Below are positions 55,390-62,864 of a DNA stretch of 64,000 nucleotides, piece by piece; within the stretch, counting starts at the first letter, position 1, and the number at the start of each line of letters is the position of its first letter. The notes below the pieces were generated by a model that was not told the origin of the DNA, did not search any database, and worked only from the letters and a program-made list of their open reading frames with translations. The translations under genes were made by a program, and so were the position numbers. This DNA is from JADFMN01 sp964529975 (GTDB lineage: Bacteria; Armatimonadota; Fimbriimonadia; Fimbriimonadales; Fimbriimonadaceae), in NCBI GenBank assembly GCA_964529975.1, contig CAZGXW010000004.1, positions 1 through 64,000 of the forward strand, read 5' to 3'.

Positions 55390-57403
55390 GCGCACGGCTG
55401 CCTTGGCGCAAGTGGCCGATCAAGAGCGCAATGTCGCTCGGCCGCACGCCAGGGATGCGCGAAGCCTGCCCGACGGTCGTCGGCCGCACACGGCCCAGTT
55501 TCTCGACGCTCTCATAACTCAGCCCGCGCAACGCCTGAAAGTCGAACTCCTCAGGGATCGGCATCTGGTCAAGGTCCTTGGTGCGACGGGCCTCGACCTC
55601 CTGCCTTTGCAGGTAGCCGTCATAGACCGCTTGAATCTCGATCTGTTCGCGCGCCGTGTGCTCGACGGAGCCGTACGCGACTGGGTTTTGCTTCGTCGAC
55701 ACCGCTCCAACAGGAAGGCCAGGAAGTGCGACACCGGCCCGGTGTGCCATGCGTTCGATCAGTGCAAGGCTGACCCCAGGACGCTTCAACAGATCGAACG
55801 CCGAGGCTCTGCCCCGCACTGGCGAGAGGCCCTCGTCCTCCAAGACCTCGTTGTGCGCCTCAAGGAAGTAGGCCGACTTCAAGGTCGCGAGGCCAGATGC
55901 GACGAAAGCCATCTTGCGTTCGAACCGCGCTCGACGCTCGCCGGTCGCCAGACCCAGGGTGGTCGCAAGCGGCGTGAGCCGCTGGTCCGCGTTGTCGTGG
56001 CGCAAGAGCAGGCGGTGCTCGGCACGGGCAGTGAGCATGCGATACGGGTCATCGACCCCCTTGGTCACCAGGTCGTCGACCATAACGCCGATGAACGACT
56101 CGGACCTTGGGAACTCGACCGGCGACTCGTCCCTCACGTATCTTGCGGCGTTGATCCCCGCAACGATGCCTTGTCCCGCCGCCTCCTCATATCCGCTCGT
56201 TCCGTTGATCTGCCCAGCGAGGAACAGTCCGTCGAGCAGCTTCGACATCAGCGTCGGACGAAGTTGGAGCGGGTCGGCCATGTCGTACTCGACCGCGTAT
56301 CCCGGGCGCAGCATCTCGACGCTTTCGAGTCCGGAGATCGTCTTCAGCGCAGCGAGTTGCACTTCGGCGGGCATCGACGACGAGAAACCCTGCACGTACA
56401 CGCTCTCCCTGTCCCACTCTTCCTGTTCCAAGAAGATCGGGTGCGCGTCCTTCTCAGCAAAGCGCACGACCTTGTCCTCGATCGAGGGACAGTAGCGAGG
56501 GCCGATCCCTTCGATCTCGCCGCTGTACATCGCGCTCTCGTGCAAGTTGTCGTGCAACAGCGCGTGCGTCAACGAGTTCGTGTGCGTCTGCCATGTCGGC
56601 AACAGTTCGCGCTCCGGAAACACGGTGTCGTGCAGAAAACTCATCGGCCCCGCGTCTGGCTCGCTGGGCATCACGATCGTCTTGTCGAAGTCGATCGACG
56701 AGAGCGCGATGCGCGGAGTCGTCCCCGTCTTGAAGCGGCGCATCGTCACGCCGATCGAGCGGAGGAAGTCGCTGAGCGAAGTGACCGCCTGCTCGCCGTG
56801 CCGTCCGGCAACGGTCTTCTTGCGGCCCTCGTGGCACAGCCCGTTCATGAACGTGCCGGTTGTGATCACTACAGCACTGCAACTGATGGTTCGGTGTTGC
56901 ACTGGCTCGATCGGGTTCCCTCCATTTTGGGATTGGCCGCGACGATCCTCTCCTGAGGAGAGGTCGTCCCGCGCCAAGGTTAGGGAGGGGGTGATGCGAA
57001 CCCCGACCACCCGACCCTCGCGAACCATCACTGTCTCCACCTCGCCCTCTAGTAGGTCCAACCCGGATTGCGACTCCATCACACGCCGCATGAAGGCCGG
57101 ATACGCGGACTTGCACACCTGGGCGCGGGTCGTCTGGACCGCTGGCCCTTTGCCGGTCCCGACCCTTCGCAGGTGCGTGAGCGTGTGGTCGGTCGTGACG
57201 CCCATCTGCCCGCCGAGCGCGTCGACCTCGCGGGCGATGTGCCCCTTGGCAGGCCCGCCGACAGAGCAGTTACAGGGCAAGTGGCCGATCGTGTCGAGCC
57301 GCAGAGTCACGCAGAGCGTCTTGCGACCCATGCGTGCTGAGGCGAGGGCCGCCTCGATCCCCGCATGCCCCGCACCCACGACCACGACTTCGTACTGGTT
57401 CAA
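55382..57403 (-). CDS. mnmG: tRNA uridine 5-carboxymethylaminomethyl modification enzyme MnmG, with an in-frame insertion
   Basis: 673 residues. With MnmE it makes cmnm5U at the tRNA wobble position. FAD-binding GAGHAGIEAALASARMG, NCSVGGPAKGHIAREVDALGG, TGTFMNGL, RYCPSIEDK (PRYCPS), PEGL-like middle, and the helical C-terminal domain ending GVRPSDIALLIGHL are all present. Residues 137-170 (TPSLTLARDDLSSGEDRRGQ and on) interrupt the usual 'GV....GRTI.c.AVVITTGTF' strand and are encoded by a palindromic repeat (56894-56995). Length without it would be near 639, the family norm. The frame is preserved, so the enzyme may still be active. Confidence 0.93.
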   Translation of the reverse strand: MNQYEVVVVGAGHAGIEAALASARMGRKTLCVTLRLDTIGHLPCNCSVGGPAKGHIAREVDALGGQMGVTTDHTLTHLRRVGTGKGPAVQTTRAQVCKSAYPAFMRRVMESQSGLDLLEGEVETVMVREGRVVGVRITPSLTLARDDLSSGEDRRGQSQNGGNPIEPVQHRTISCSAVVITTGTFMNGLCHEGRKKTVAGRHGEQAVTSLSDFLRSIGVTMRRFKTGTTPRIALSSIDFDKTIVMPSEPDAGPMSFLHDTVFPERELLPTWQTHTNSLTHALLHDNLHESAMYSGEIEGIGPRYCPSIEDKVVRFAEKDAHPIFLEQEEWDRESVYVQGFSSSMPAEVQLAALKTISGLESVEMLRPGYAVEYDMADPLQLRPTLMSKLLDGLFLAGQINGTSGYEEAAGQGIVAGINAARYVRDESPVEFPRSESFIGVMVDDLVTKGVDDPYRMLTARAEHRLLLRHDNADQRLTPLATTLGLATGERRARFERKMAFVASGLATLKSAYFLEAHNEVLEDEGLSPVRGRASAFDLLKRPGVSLALIERMAHRAGVALPGLPVGAVSTKQNPVAYGSVEHTAREQIEIQAVYDGYLQRQEVEARRTKDLDQMPIPEEFDFQALRGLSYESVEKLGRVRPTTVGQASRIPGVRPSDIALLIGHLRQGSRAHV
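56894..56995 (-). repeat. Palindromic repeat inserted in frame within mnmG
   Basis: About 102 bases in a conserved gene that have the look of an intergenic repeat. On the minus strand it opens ACCCCCTCCCTAACC and contains GACGACCTCTCC, loop TCA, then GGAGAGGATCGTC (12-bp stem with one bulged A). The opening matches the ACCCCCTC start of the element at 57427 just outside the gene. Boundaries are estimated from where the MnmG sequence stops fitting the family. Confidence 0.7.
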
Positions 57404-57426
57404 TCTAGTTGAAAGTGTACCGACCT

Positions 57427-57464
57427 ACCCCCTCGCCCCTCTGGGGGAGAGGGGGACAGGGGGT
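57427..57464. repeat. G/C-rich palindromic repeat upstream of mnmG
   Basis: ACCCCC (57427-57432) pairs with GGGGGT (57459-57464), and CCCCTCT (57436-57442) pairs with AGAGGGG (57448-57454) around a GGGGG loop; GAGGGG follows to 57470. The composition is of a kind seen as dispersed intergenic palindromes in many GC-rich bacteria. It lies between divergent mnmG and the FNR gene. Confidence 0.7.
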
Positions 57465-57515
57465 GAGGGGCTCCGCACACGCACCGAACCTCCCAGGAAG
57501 TGACCGTACAGCAGA

Positions 57516-57521
57516 TAGACT
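57516..57521 (+). promoter_or_regulatory. -10 box before the FNR gene
   Basis: TAGACT ends nine bases before the ATG at 57531; no Shine-Dalgarno sequence, leaderless pattern. Confidence 0.5.
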
Positions 57522-57530
57522 CCAAGTTCA

Positions 57531-58517
57531 ATGGACCGCGTCGACGTCACGATCATCGGAGGGGGCCCGGTCGGGCTCTTCGGCGCGTTCTATTCCGGGA
57601 TGCGCGGCATGACGTGCCGCATCATCGACAGCCTCCCTGAACTCGGCGGCCAACTCGTCGCCCTGTATCCCGAGAAGTACGTCTTCGACATGCCCGGGTT
57701 CCCAAAGGTGCTCGCCAAGGACCTCGCGAAGGGGCTGGCAGAGCAGGGCCAGCAGTTCCACCCTGATGTCGTGCTCAATGAGACCGCAGAAAGCCTGACC
57801 AAGGACGAAGACGGTTGGTCGATCCTGGGATCGAGCGGTCGGCGCTTTCCAACGCGATCGGTGATCGTCTCGGCCGGTGCCGGTGCGTTCGAGCCGACCA
57901 AGCTCGGCGTAGAGAACGAAGAGCAGTTCGTCGGCAAGGGCCTCACGTACGGCGTGCAGAACCTCGTCAGCCTCACGGGCAAGGACGTGATCGTGGTCGG
58001 CGGCGGCGACAGCGCGTTCGACTGGGCGCTCGCCATCGAACCGATCGCCAAGTCGACGAGACTCGTTCACCGCCGCGACGTCTTCCGCGCGCACGAGGAG
58101 ACCGTCAAGCAGGTCCACGCCTCGAGCGTCGAAGTCTGCCTGTGGGAGCAGGTGAAGGAACTGCACGGCGCGAACCGTTTGGAAAGCGTGGTGGTGCACA
58201 ACAGCCAGCACGAGAACACTAAGACCTATCCGTGCGACGCGCTCGTAGTCAACGTCGGCTACAAGTCGTCGCTCGGTCCGCTCGAAGGCTGGGGTATGCA
58301 GATCGAGAAGCGGCAGATCAAGGTGGACCGCATGTACCGCACGTCATTGCCTGGCGTGTTCGCGGTCGGCGACGTGTGCGACTACGAAGGGAAGATCAAA
58401 CTGATCGCGACCGGCGTCGGTGAGGTCACGACCGCCGTTTGCGAGATCAAGCAGATGCTCGACCCCTCGGCCAAACTCTTCCCGGGCCATTCGAGCGACA
58501 TGAAACTGTTCTCGTAG
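57531..58517 (+). CDS. Ferredoxin/flavodoxin-NADP+ reductase (thioredoxin-reductase-like)
   Basis: 328 residues. FAD site VTIIGGGPVGLFGAFYSGMRG, second Rossmann motif DVIVVGGGDSAFDWAL and HRRDVFRAHEETVKQV for NADPH, C-terminal GVFAVGDVCDYEGKIKLIATGVGEV. The CxxC redox motif of thioredoxin reductases is missing, which with the length and the LPELGGQLVALYPEKYVFD segment marks the YumC-type ferredoxin-NADP reductase. It would supply electrons to ferredoxin- or flavodoxin-dependent enzymes. Confidence 0.9.
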   Translation: MDRVDVTIIGGGPVGLFGAFYSGMRGMTCRIIDSLPELGGQLVALYPEKYVFDMPGFPKVLAKDLAKGLAEQGQQFHPDVVLNETAESLTKDEDGWSILGSSGRRFPTRSVIVSAGAGAFEPTKLGVENEEQFVGKGLTYGVQNLVSLTGKDVIVVGGGDSAFDWALAIEPIAKSTRLVHRRDVFRAHEETVKQVHASSVEVCLWEQVKELHGANRLESVVVHNSQHENTKTYPCDALVVNVGYKSSLGPLEGWGMQIEKRQIKVDRMYRTSLPGVFAVGDVCDYEGKIKLIATGVGEVTTAVCEIKQMLDPSAKLFPGHSSDMKLFS

Positions 58518-58520
58518 TCG

Positions 58521-59063
58521 TCAGAGTTTGCCGATCCAATCGTCTTTGCTCTGGGTAAGACCAATCTGTCCAGACCGACTTACATGAGTCAACACGTGAG
58601 CAATGAACTCTTGTTTGGCGTCGGCGTTTGCGAACATTGGATCAGTCAGTTCAACACTGCTAAGTCCACGAATGTAGAGAAAGTCGCGTCCAACGACAAC
58701 TTCGTCGAGACCGATCAAACTGACGGTTGTCGAGTCGAATTCAAGGCTAGGATCTACTGATGAAACGTCAGTGACCTTGACGTCGCTTCCCACCAGTCCA
58801 GCAGTTCGAACAATTGTGCCAAGGCTGAGAGCGCGCCTGACTGCTTTGCGGTCTTTCGACATTTGAATGGCAATGATGAAGAGAAGCACAGTGACAACGA
58901 CTCCTCCAACGACGAGTAATGGAGGAAAGAACGGCCCAGAGAAGAGAGTTCCAAGTGCAAGCAAGAGTGCGGCGGTCACGTATGCCGAGGGGACCGATTT
59001 CGCCCTCTTCAGATACTCGCGCGTGACGTCGATGGGCTCGCCGAAAACCTTGCTCTCTTCCAC
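58521..59063 (-). CDS. Membrane-anchored hypothetical protein of lower GC
   Basis: 180 residues from the GTG at 59063, with GGAGG seven bases upstream; that ribosome-binding site overlaps the stop of the GH20 gene. VEESKVFGEPIDVTREYLKRAK, two membrane helices (about 27-70: VTAALLLALGTLFSGPFF, LLVVGGVVVTVLLFIIAIQM), then a soluble domain (GTIVRTAGLVGSDVKVTDV, GLDEVVVGRDFLYIRGL, KQEFIAHVLTHVSRS). No family recognised. GC is near 50%, clearly below its neighbours, with A/T-ending codons, suggesting a different origin or relaxed selection. Confidence 0.7.
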   Translation of the reverse strand: MEESKVFGEPIDVTREYLKRAKSVPSAYVTAALLLALGTLFSGPFFPPLLVVGGVVVTVLLFIIAIQMSKDRKAVRRALSLGTIVRTAGLVGSDVKVTDVSSVDPSLEFDSTTVSLIGLDEVVVGRDFLYIRGLSSVELTDPMFANADAKQEFIAHVLTHVSRSGQIGLTQSKDDWIGKL

Positions 59064-59074
59064 CTTCGAACCTC

Positions 59075-60568
59075 CTACTCCCGCCCCCACTTGTTCACCA
59101 GCCACCAGCACGCCTGGTCGTGCGGCACGAAGTTGGGGTGCGTGAGCACCTCCCAGGCCGGTAGATAACCGAGTTGCCCCCGCCCGAAGTTGCGCAGTCT
59201 CACGATCACCTCGTCGACGTGCTTGATCGCGAGGCGGCACCGCTCCGCGTCGGCAAGCGAGCCACCGATCCGCTCGTGCGTCCGCCGTGCGACGCGCATC
59301 ATTGTATCGAACGTCGTGCGCGTCGCGGTGAGTTTGCCAATCGCCGACTCTGGCTCGCCAGCGGCGTAGAGCAAGCGAGCCTCCTCCGCGATCCGAACGA
59401 ACTCCACCATTCCGCGAACGGCGATGCAAACGCCCTTCTCCTCCTCGCCCGGCGCGATCATATTCGCCATCTCGACGATCTGCAGCGCTTTGTCCCCGGT
59501 CGGCCCGCACAACTCCTCGGCGTGGTGCATCCACGCGAGGAACGGGTTGTTGTACATCAGCACGCGCGACTTCAACTTGTGCCGGTGCCCTGAAAACCCG
59601 AACACGCCGCCGAGTGTCTCCAACTCCACACCCATCAGCCGCGCCCACTCGCAGTGCGCGTCCGAAACCGCCTTGTACGCTTCCAGGAACCCCGGCCCAT
59701 CTGGATTCGAGGACAACGTTCCTGCCGCACGCAAGGCAGGAAACAGAGTGTCGTACGAGCCGAGCAACCCGCACTCCCACGTCGTCAGACAGAACCCGTG
59801 CAACGACGTCGAGTCGCGCGCGACCTGGCGCACGTTTTCCTCGCTCTTGGCCAAGTGGAACCACGCCGCGTTGTACACGTGCAGCGTCGGACACCCAACC
59901 ACGCGAAACCCTCTGTCCGAAAACACGTGCGCCGACTTCTCCAGCCCGCCGAAGTACTGCCAGTCGAACACTACAGTCTCGGCTGGCATTGCGTCCAGGG
60001 CCTCGGGGTGCTCCAGGAACATGTCGCCCCAAACGGCAGGTGTCCTCCCCGCAGCAACGACCCGCCGCGCGAGCGGACCGAAGTGTTCGCCGTACAGTTC
60101 AGCCTTCGACTTAGTAGCACAAACAGGACACTTGCCGAGTTGCCACGTCTCATCGCCGCCAATGTGGATCAGCGAAGAGTCGAAGCACGCAAGAGTGTCG
60201 TCGAGCATCTGCTCCGCCAGAGACACAAACTCAGGGTTGCACGGGCACGCCTGCATTCCGGCAAAGCGTTCTTCGGCGTACTGCTTGCCCTCCTCCGTGT
60301 AGAGGAACCCCTCCATGTGCCCGAGCAGGTTGACGAACGGCACGATCTGAAGCGAGGGGAACTCCGACCGTAGCGCTTGCACCATCGAAGGAGTGACGCA
60401 CCCCGCACCGTGAGCCCAGGGAGTCGATTGAAACGCGAACCGGTGCTCGAGGTACAGCCCGAGCGCGTCGAACCCCGCCTCCTGCGTCAGCGCGGCGTAC
60501 TGGTAAAGGTGGTCAAGGGTCGGAGACTGCTCGCGTGCCACGTCGAGCGTCCACATCCTGAGCGGCAT
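59075..60568 (-). CDS. Glycoside hydrolase family 20-like beta-hexosaminidase
   Basis: 497 residues from the ATG at 60568. TIM-barrel with LGLYLEHRFAF, VPFVNLLGHMEGFL and the catalytic Asp-Glu pair in SLIHIGGDETWQLG, the GH20 signature for substrate-assisted removal of N-acetylhexosamine. CPVCATKSKAELYGEHF and TPAVWGDMFLEHPEAL follow. There is no signal peptide or N-terminal GH20b domain, so it is a compact, probably cytoplasmic member. The helical C-terminal 150 residues have no clear assignment. Together with the GH38 enzyme it suggests glycan recycling. Confidence 0.85.
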   Translation of the reverse strand: MPLRMWTLDVAREQSPTLDHLYQYAALTQEAGFDALGLYLEHRFAFQSTPWAHGAGCVTPSMVQALRSEFPSLQIVPFVNLLGHMEGFLYTEEGKQYAEERFAGMQACPCNPEFVSLAEQMLDDTLACFDSSLIHIGGDETWQLGKCPVCATKSKAELYGEHFGPLARRVVAAGRTPAVWGDMFLEHPEALDAMPAETVVFDWQYFGGLEKSAHVFSDRGFRVVGCPTLHVYNAAWFHLAKSEENVRQVARDSTSLHGFCLTTWECGLLGSYDTLFPALRAAGTLSSNPDGPGFLEAYKAVSDAHCEWARLMGVELETLGGVFGFSGHRHKLKSRVLMYNNPFLAWMHHAEELCGPTGDKALQIVEMANMIAPGEEEKGVCIAVRGMVEFVRIAEEARLLYAAGEPESAIGKLTATRTTFDTMMRVARRTHERIGGSLADAERCRLAIKHVDEVIVRLRNFGRGQLGYLPAWEVLTHPNFVPHDQACWWLVNKWGRE

Positions 60569-60587
60569 AAGTTGCAAGTGTACGGCG

Positions 60588-60593
60588 TATAAT
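60588..60593 (+). promoter_or_regulatory. Consensus -10 box of hicB (leaderless)
   Basis: TATAAT, then seven bases (CAAACAA), then the ATG. No ribosome-binding site fits between; a textbook leaderless layout. Confidence 0.65.
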
Positions 60594-60600
60594 CAAACAA

Positions 60601-60816
60601 ATGGAACGCGTGTTCGACGTTTTCCTAACTCCGCCAGACGAGCAAGGCTGGTGGGTCGTTGAGTGTCCGAGCGTCCCCGGTGCTGTCTCGCAAGGAAAGA
60701 CCGAGGAGGAAGCCATGGCGAACATTAAGGAAGCTATCGAGGCTTGCCTCGAAGTTCGTCGCGAGGCTGGCCTCCCAAAGACGGTCATCGCAAGACAGGT
60801 CAAGATCGGCGCCTGA
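60601..60816 (+). CDS. hicB: HicB-family antitoxin
   Basis: 71 residues: FDVFLTPPDEQGWWVVECPS, VPGAVSQGKTEEEAMANIKE, AIEACLEVRREAG. This is the partial RNase H fold of HicB ('y....e..gyw...P.lpG..t.G.t.eEA..ni.eAi...l'). The short form lacks a separate DNA-binding domain. HicB neutralises the HicA mRNA interferase. Its gene overlaps hicA by one base, in the less common antitoxin-first order; the hicA copy is broken. Confidence 0.88.
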   Translation: MERVFDVFLTPPDEQGWWVVECPSVPGAVSQGKTEEEAMANIKEAIEACLEVRREAGLPKTVIARQVKIGA

Positions 60817-61040
60817 TGTCGCGACTCTCGAACTGCAGCGGACGCAATGCTGTTCGCGCTTTTTAAGGTCTCGGGTGGACCGTCGCAAGACAGCGAGGAA
60901 GCCACATCGTTATGACCAAACCTGGGCGAGCAGTCGTCCTTTCCATCCCTGAACACAAGGAACTTGCCGCCGGAACCCTAAGAGCGCTCATCCGTTTGTC
61001 CGGAGAGAGCGTCGAAGCCTTCACTGAGGGGTTGCCTTAA
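60816..61040 (+). pseudogene. hicA: hicA toxin gene with a nonsense codon
   Basis: Starts at ATG 60816 (TGATG with the hicB stop). Codons 1-16 read MSRLSNCSGRNAVRAF, then TAA at 60864-60866, then in the same frame GLGWTVARQRGSHIVMT, KPGRAVVLSIPEHKELA, AGTLRALIRLSGESVEAF, ending TAA 61038-61040. The reading frame is unchanged, so a single substitution (GAA or AAA to TAA at codon 17) explains the break. The catalytic His of GSH lies after the stop and there is no start codon between, so no active toxin is expected unless the stop is read through or is a sequencing error. Confidence 0.82.
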
Positions 61041-61048
61041 ATCATAAA

Positions 61049-61068
61049 GGCCCCACTTACGCGGGGCC
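61049..61068 (-). terminator. Terminator downstream of hemW
   Basis: GGCCCC and GGGGCC around an eight-base loop. On the minus strand the stem is followed by TTTATGATTT, so it fits termination of the minus-strand hemW transcript, about 110 bases past its stop. It can also fold after hicA on the plus strand. Between it and hemW no gene is seen, only a weak GGAAGCA/TGCTTTC hairpin at 61080. Confidence 0.65.
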
Positions 61069-61175
61069 CATTGCAAGATGGAAGCACTAGAAACCCAATG
61101 CTTTCTCCAACCCGTTAAGGTTACCACGGATTTGGGCCCATTTTTTGGCTGGGGGCGACTTTTCCCCACCCCTCG

Positions 61176-62303
61176 CTACGTCGCGAGCCGGGCAACGACT
61201 TCGCTACAAAAGTGCCGACCTGAAGCAGTCAAAGCAAGACGGTCTTCCGCCACTTCGACCCACCCCCGTGACTGCACATAGGCGAGCCCGTTCTGGTCGA
61301 AAGGAACCGCCGAGAAGGGCAGACCCTCGTTCAGACGCACACCGAGCATGAGCCTCTCCAGCGCGAGATCGTCGGGCGTCAAGGACTCCTCATCGCACCA
61401 CAGGCCCTCGCCCGATTCGACCGCCGAGCAATAGCGCTCAGGGTGCTTCGTCACCGTGTACCGCTTACGACCGTTGCCCTCAGCGAGGCAACCGACCGCT
61501 CCCGGCCCATAGCCGACGTACTCCTCGCCGCGCCAGTAGCAGAGGTTATGTCGCGACTCTCGGCCGGGCTTAGCAAAGTTCGAGATCTCGTATTGCTCGT
61601 ACCCGTGCTGCGCCGCGAGCAAGCAGGCGCGCTCGTACATCTCAACTTGTGCGACTTCGTCCGGTAGGTCGAGCATCCCGCGGTGCGCGTAGCGGTTGAA
61701 TCGCGTGTTCGGCTCGATCGTGAGGCAATAAAGGCTCAAGTGCTCGGGCTTAAGGCTGATGGCAGTCTCGAGGTTCGACTCCCAGCCGCGCACCGACTGA
61801 CCCGGCAGCGCGAACATTAGGTCGAGGTTCAGGTTCTCAAATCCCGCCTGCCGAGCGATCCCGACTGCGCGAGCGACGTCCGACGCCTCGTGCACGCGCC
61901 CGAGTTGCTTCAGTTCTCCAGCCTGAAAACTCTGCGCCCCGAGGCTAAGCCGGTTTAATCCGGCAGAACGCATGGCAGAGAACTTCGCCGCGTCCGCCGT
62001 CCCAGGGTTCGCCTCGCTCGTGACCTCTGCATCCTCGATCGGAGGATGGGCTTCGAACACCGCCGCCAGGAGCGACGTCAACTGTGCTCCAGAAACGAAC
62101 GTCGGTGTGCCGCCGCCGAAGAACACGGTCTTTGCAGGGCGCCCGCGCCAGGGGCTACGCTTGATCTCCCGCAGCATCGCTTCGACGGTCCGGTCAACGA
62201 CGTCGCCCGTCATCGCATAGGAGTTGAAGTCGCAATAGCCGCACTTGCTGGGGCAAAACGGCACATGCACGTAGACGGCGACGGGGGGCTGCACTTGGCC
62301 CAT
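61176..62303 (-). CDS. hemW: HemW-like radical SAM protein (haem chaperone)
   Basis: 375 residues. The radical SAM cluster motif CPSKCGYCDFNSY (CxxxCxxC) follows VYVHVPFCPS; TVFFGGGTPTFVS, SEANPGT, GLNRLSLGAQSFQAGELKQLGR, and the HemW C-terminal domain (YEQYEISNFAKPGRESRHNLCYW, YVGYGPGAVGCL). The HNLCYW and GPGA blocks mark HemW/HemN-like proteins. HemW is thought to carry haem rather than oxidise coproporphyrinogen; the CxxxCxxC is followed by Asp-Phe, as in HemW. Confidence 0.9.
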   Translation of the reverse strand: MGQVQPPVAVYVHVPFCPSKCGYCDFNSYAMTGDVVDRTVEAMLREIKRSPWRGRPAKTVFFGGGTPTFVSGAQLTSLLAAVFEAHPPIEDAEVTSEANPGTADAAKFSAMRSAGLNRLSLGAQSFQAGELKQLGRVHEASDVARAVGIARQAGFENLNLDLMFALPGQSVRGWESNLETAISLKPEHLSLYCLTIEPNTRFNRYAHRGMLDLPDEVAQVEMYERACLLAAQHGYEQYEISNFAKPGRESRHNLCYWRGEEYVGYGPGAVGCLAEGNGRKRYTVTKHPERYCSAVESGEGLWCDEESLTPDDLALERLMLGVRLNEGLPFSAVPFDQNGLAYVQSRGWVEVAEDRLALTASGRHFCSEVVARLAT

Positions 62304-62360
62304 GATGGCTCAATCCAGTGGGCTGAACTCGGCACCGTCCCTGGCGTCTCAGCCTAGGAT

Positions 62361-62377
62361 GGGCGGCAAGTCCGCCC
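62361..62377 (+). promoter_or_regulatory. Small leader hairpin before the Gly/Pro-rich protein gene
   Basis: GGGCGG, CAAGT, CCGCCC: six-base-pair stem 19 bases upstream of the ATG at 62397. TAGGAT just before it may be a -10 box. Confidence 0.3.
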
Positions 62378-62396
62378 TGGCGATGGAGACAATCAC

Positions 62397-62855
62397 ATGA
62401 TCAGAGATTGGAAGGCACCCATTTTGGCGACCGTCGGGCTTGTGAGCCTGGCTATCGCGATCCCGATCGGCGTCGCGAACGCCCAAGGCGCTGCGACGAC
62501 AACCCAGGGGCAACGCCCCCCTGACCAAGGCGGGTTCCAGCGGGCCGGACAAGGCGGCGGAGCGGTCGCCGTCCCAGGCGGCGACATGATGATGCAGAGG
62601 GGAATGATGGGCGGCGGTCCGGCCACGATGGTCACCGACAACCAGTTCCTGTATGTCCTGCAGGGCAACACGCTCTACAAGATCAACAAGAACAACCTCG
62701 AAGTAATCGGGCAAGGGATGCTGCCGATGCCGATGCCGATGGGCCGCGGCGGCTTTGAAGGAGGCCCTCCGGGCGCGCCTGGCGTTCGCGCCGGCGGCGG
62801 GACCCCTCCGCCGACATCCACGCGTGGTGGCGGCGAAGAGTCCAAGGACGAGTAA
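62397..62855 (+). CDS. Exported Gly/Pro/Met-rich protein
   Basis: 152 residues; ATG with GGAG nine bases upstream. Signal peptide about 1-30 (ILATVGLVSLAIAIPIGVANA). The middle (MVTDNQFLYVLQGNTLYKIN, KNNLEVIG) looks like one blade of a PQQ/quinoprotein-type beta repeat. It is flanked by low-complexity regions: QGGFQRAGQGGGAV, MMMQRGMMGGG, MLPMPMPMGRGG and a Pro-Gly-Thr tail. Methionine clusters could bind copper. Function unknown. Confidence 0.75.
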   Translation: MIRDWKAPILATVGLVSLAIAIPIGVANAQGAATTTQGQRPPDQGGFQRAGQGGGAVAVPGGDMMMQRGMMGGGPATMVTDNQFLYVLQGNTLYKINKNNLEVIGQGMLPMPMPMGRGGFEGGPPGAPGVRAGGGTPPPTSTRGGGEESKDE

Positions 62856-62864
62856 CCTCGGAAC

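Noticed and set aside
59064..60032. N-terminal extension of the small membrane protein at 58521
   Set aside because: The upstream open frame is the shadow of the GH20 gene; a GTG with GGAGG marks the start at 59063.
60978..61169. Minus-strand frame of 63 codons between hicA and hemW
   Set aside because: No ribosome-binding site, no family, and it runs through the terminator and the hicA remnant.
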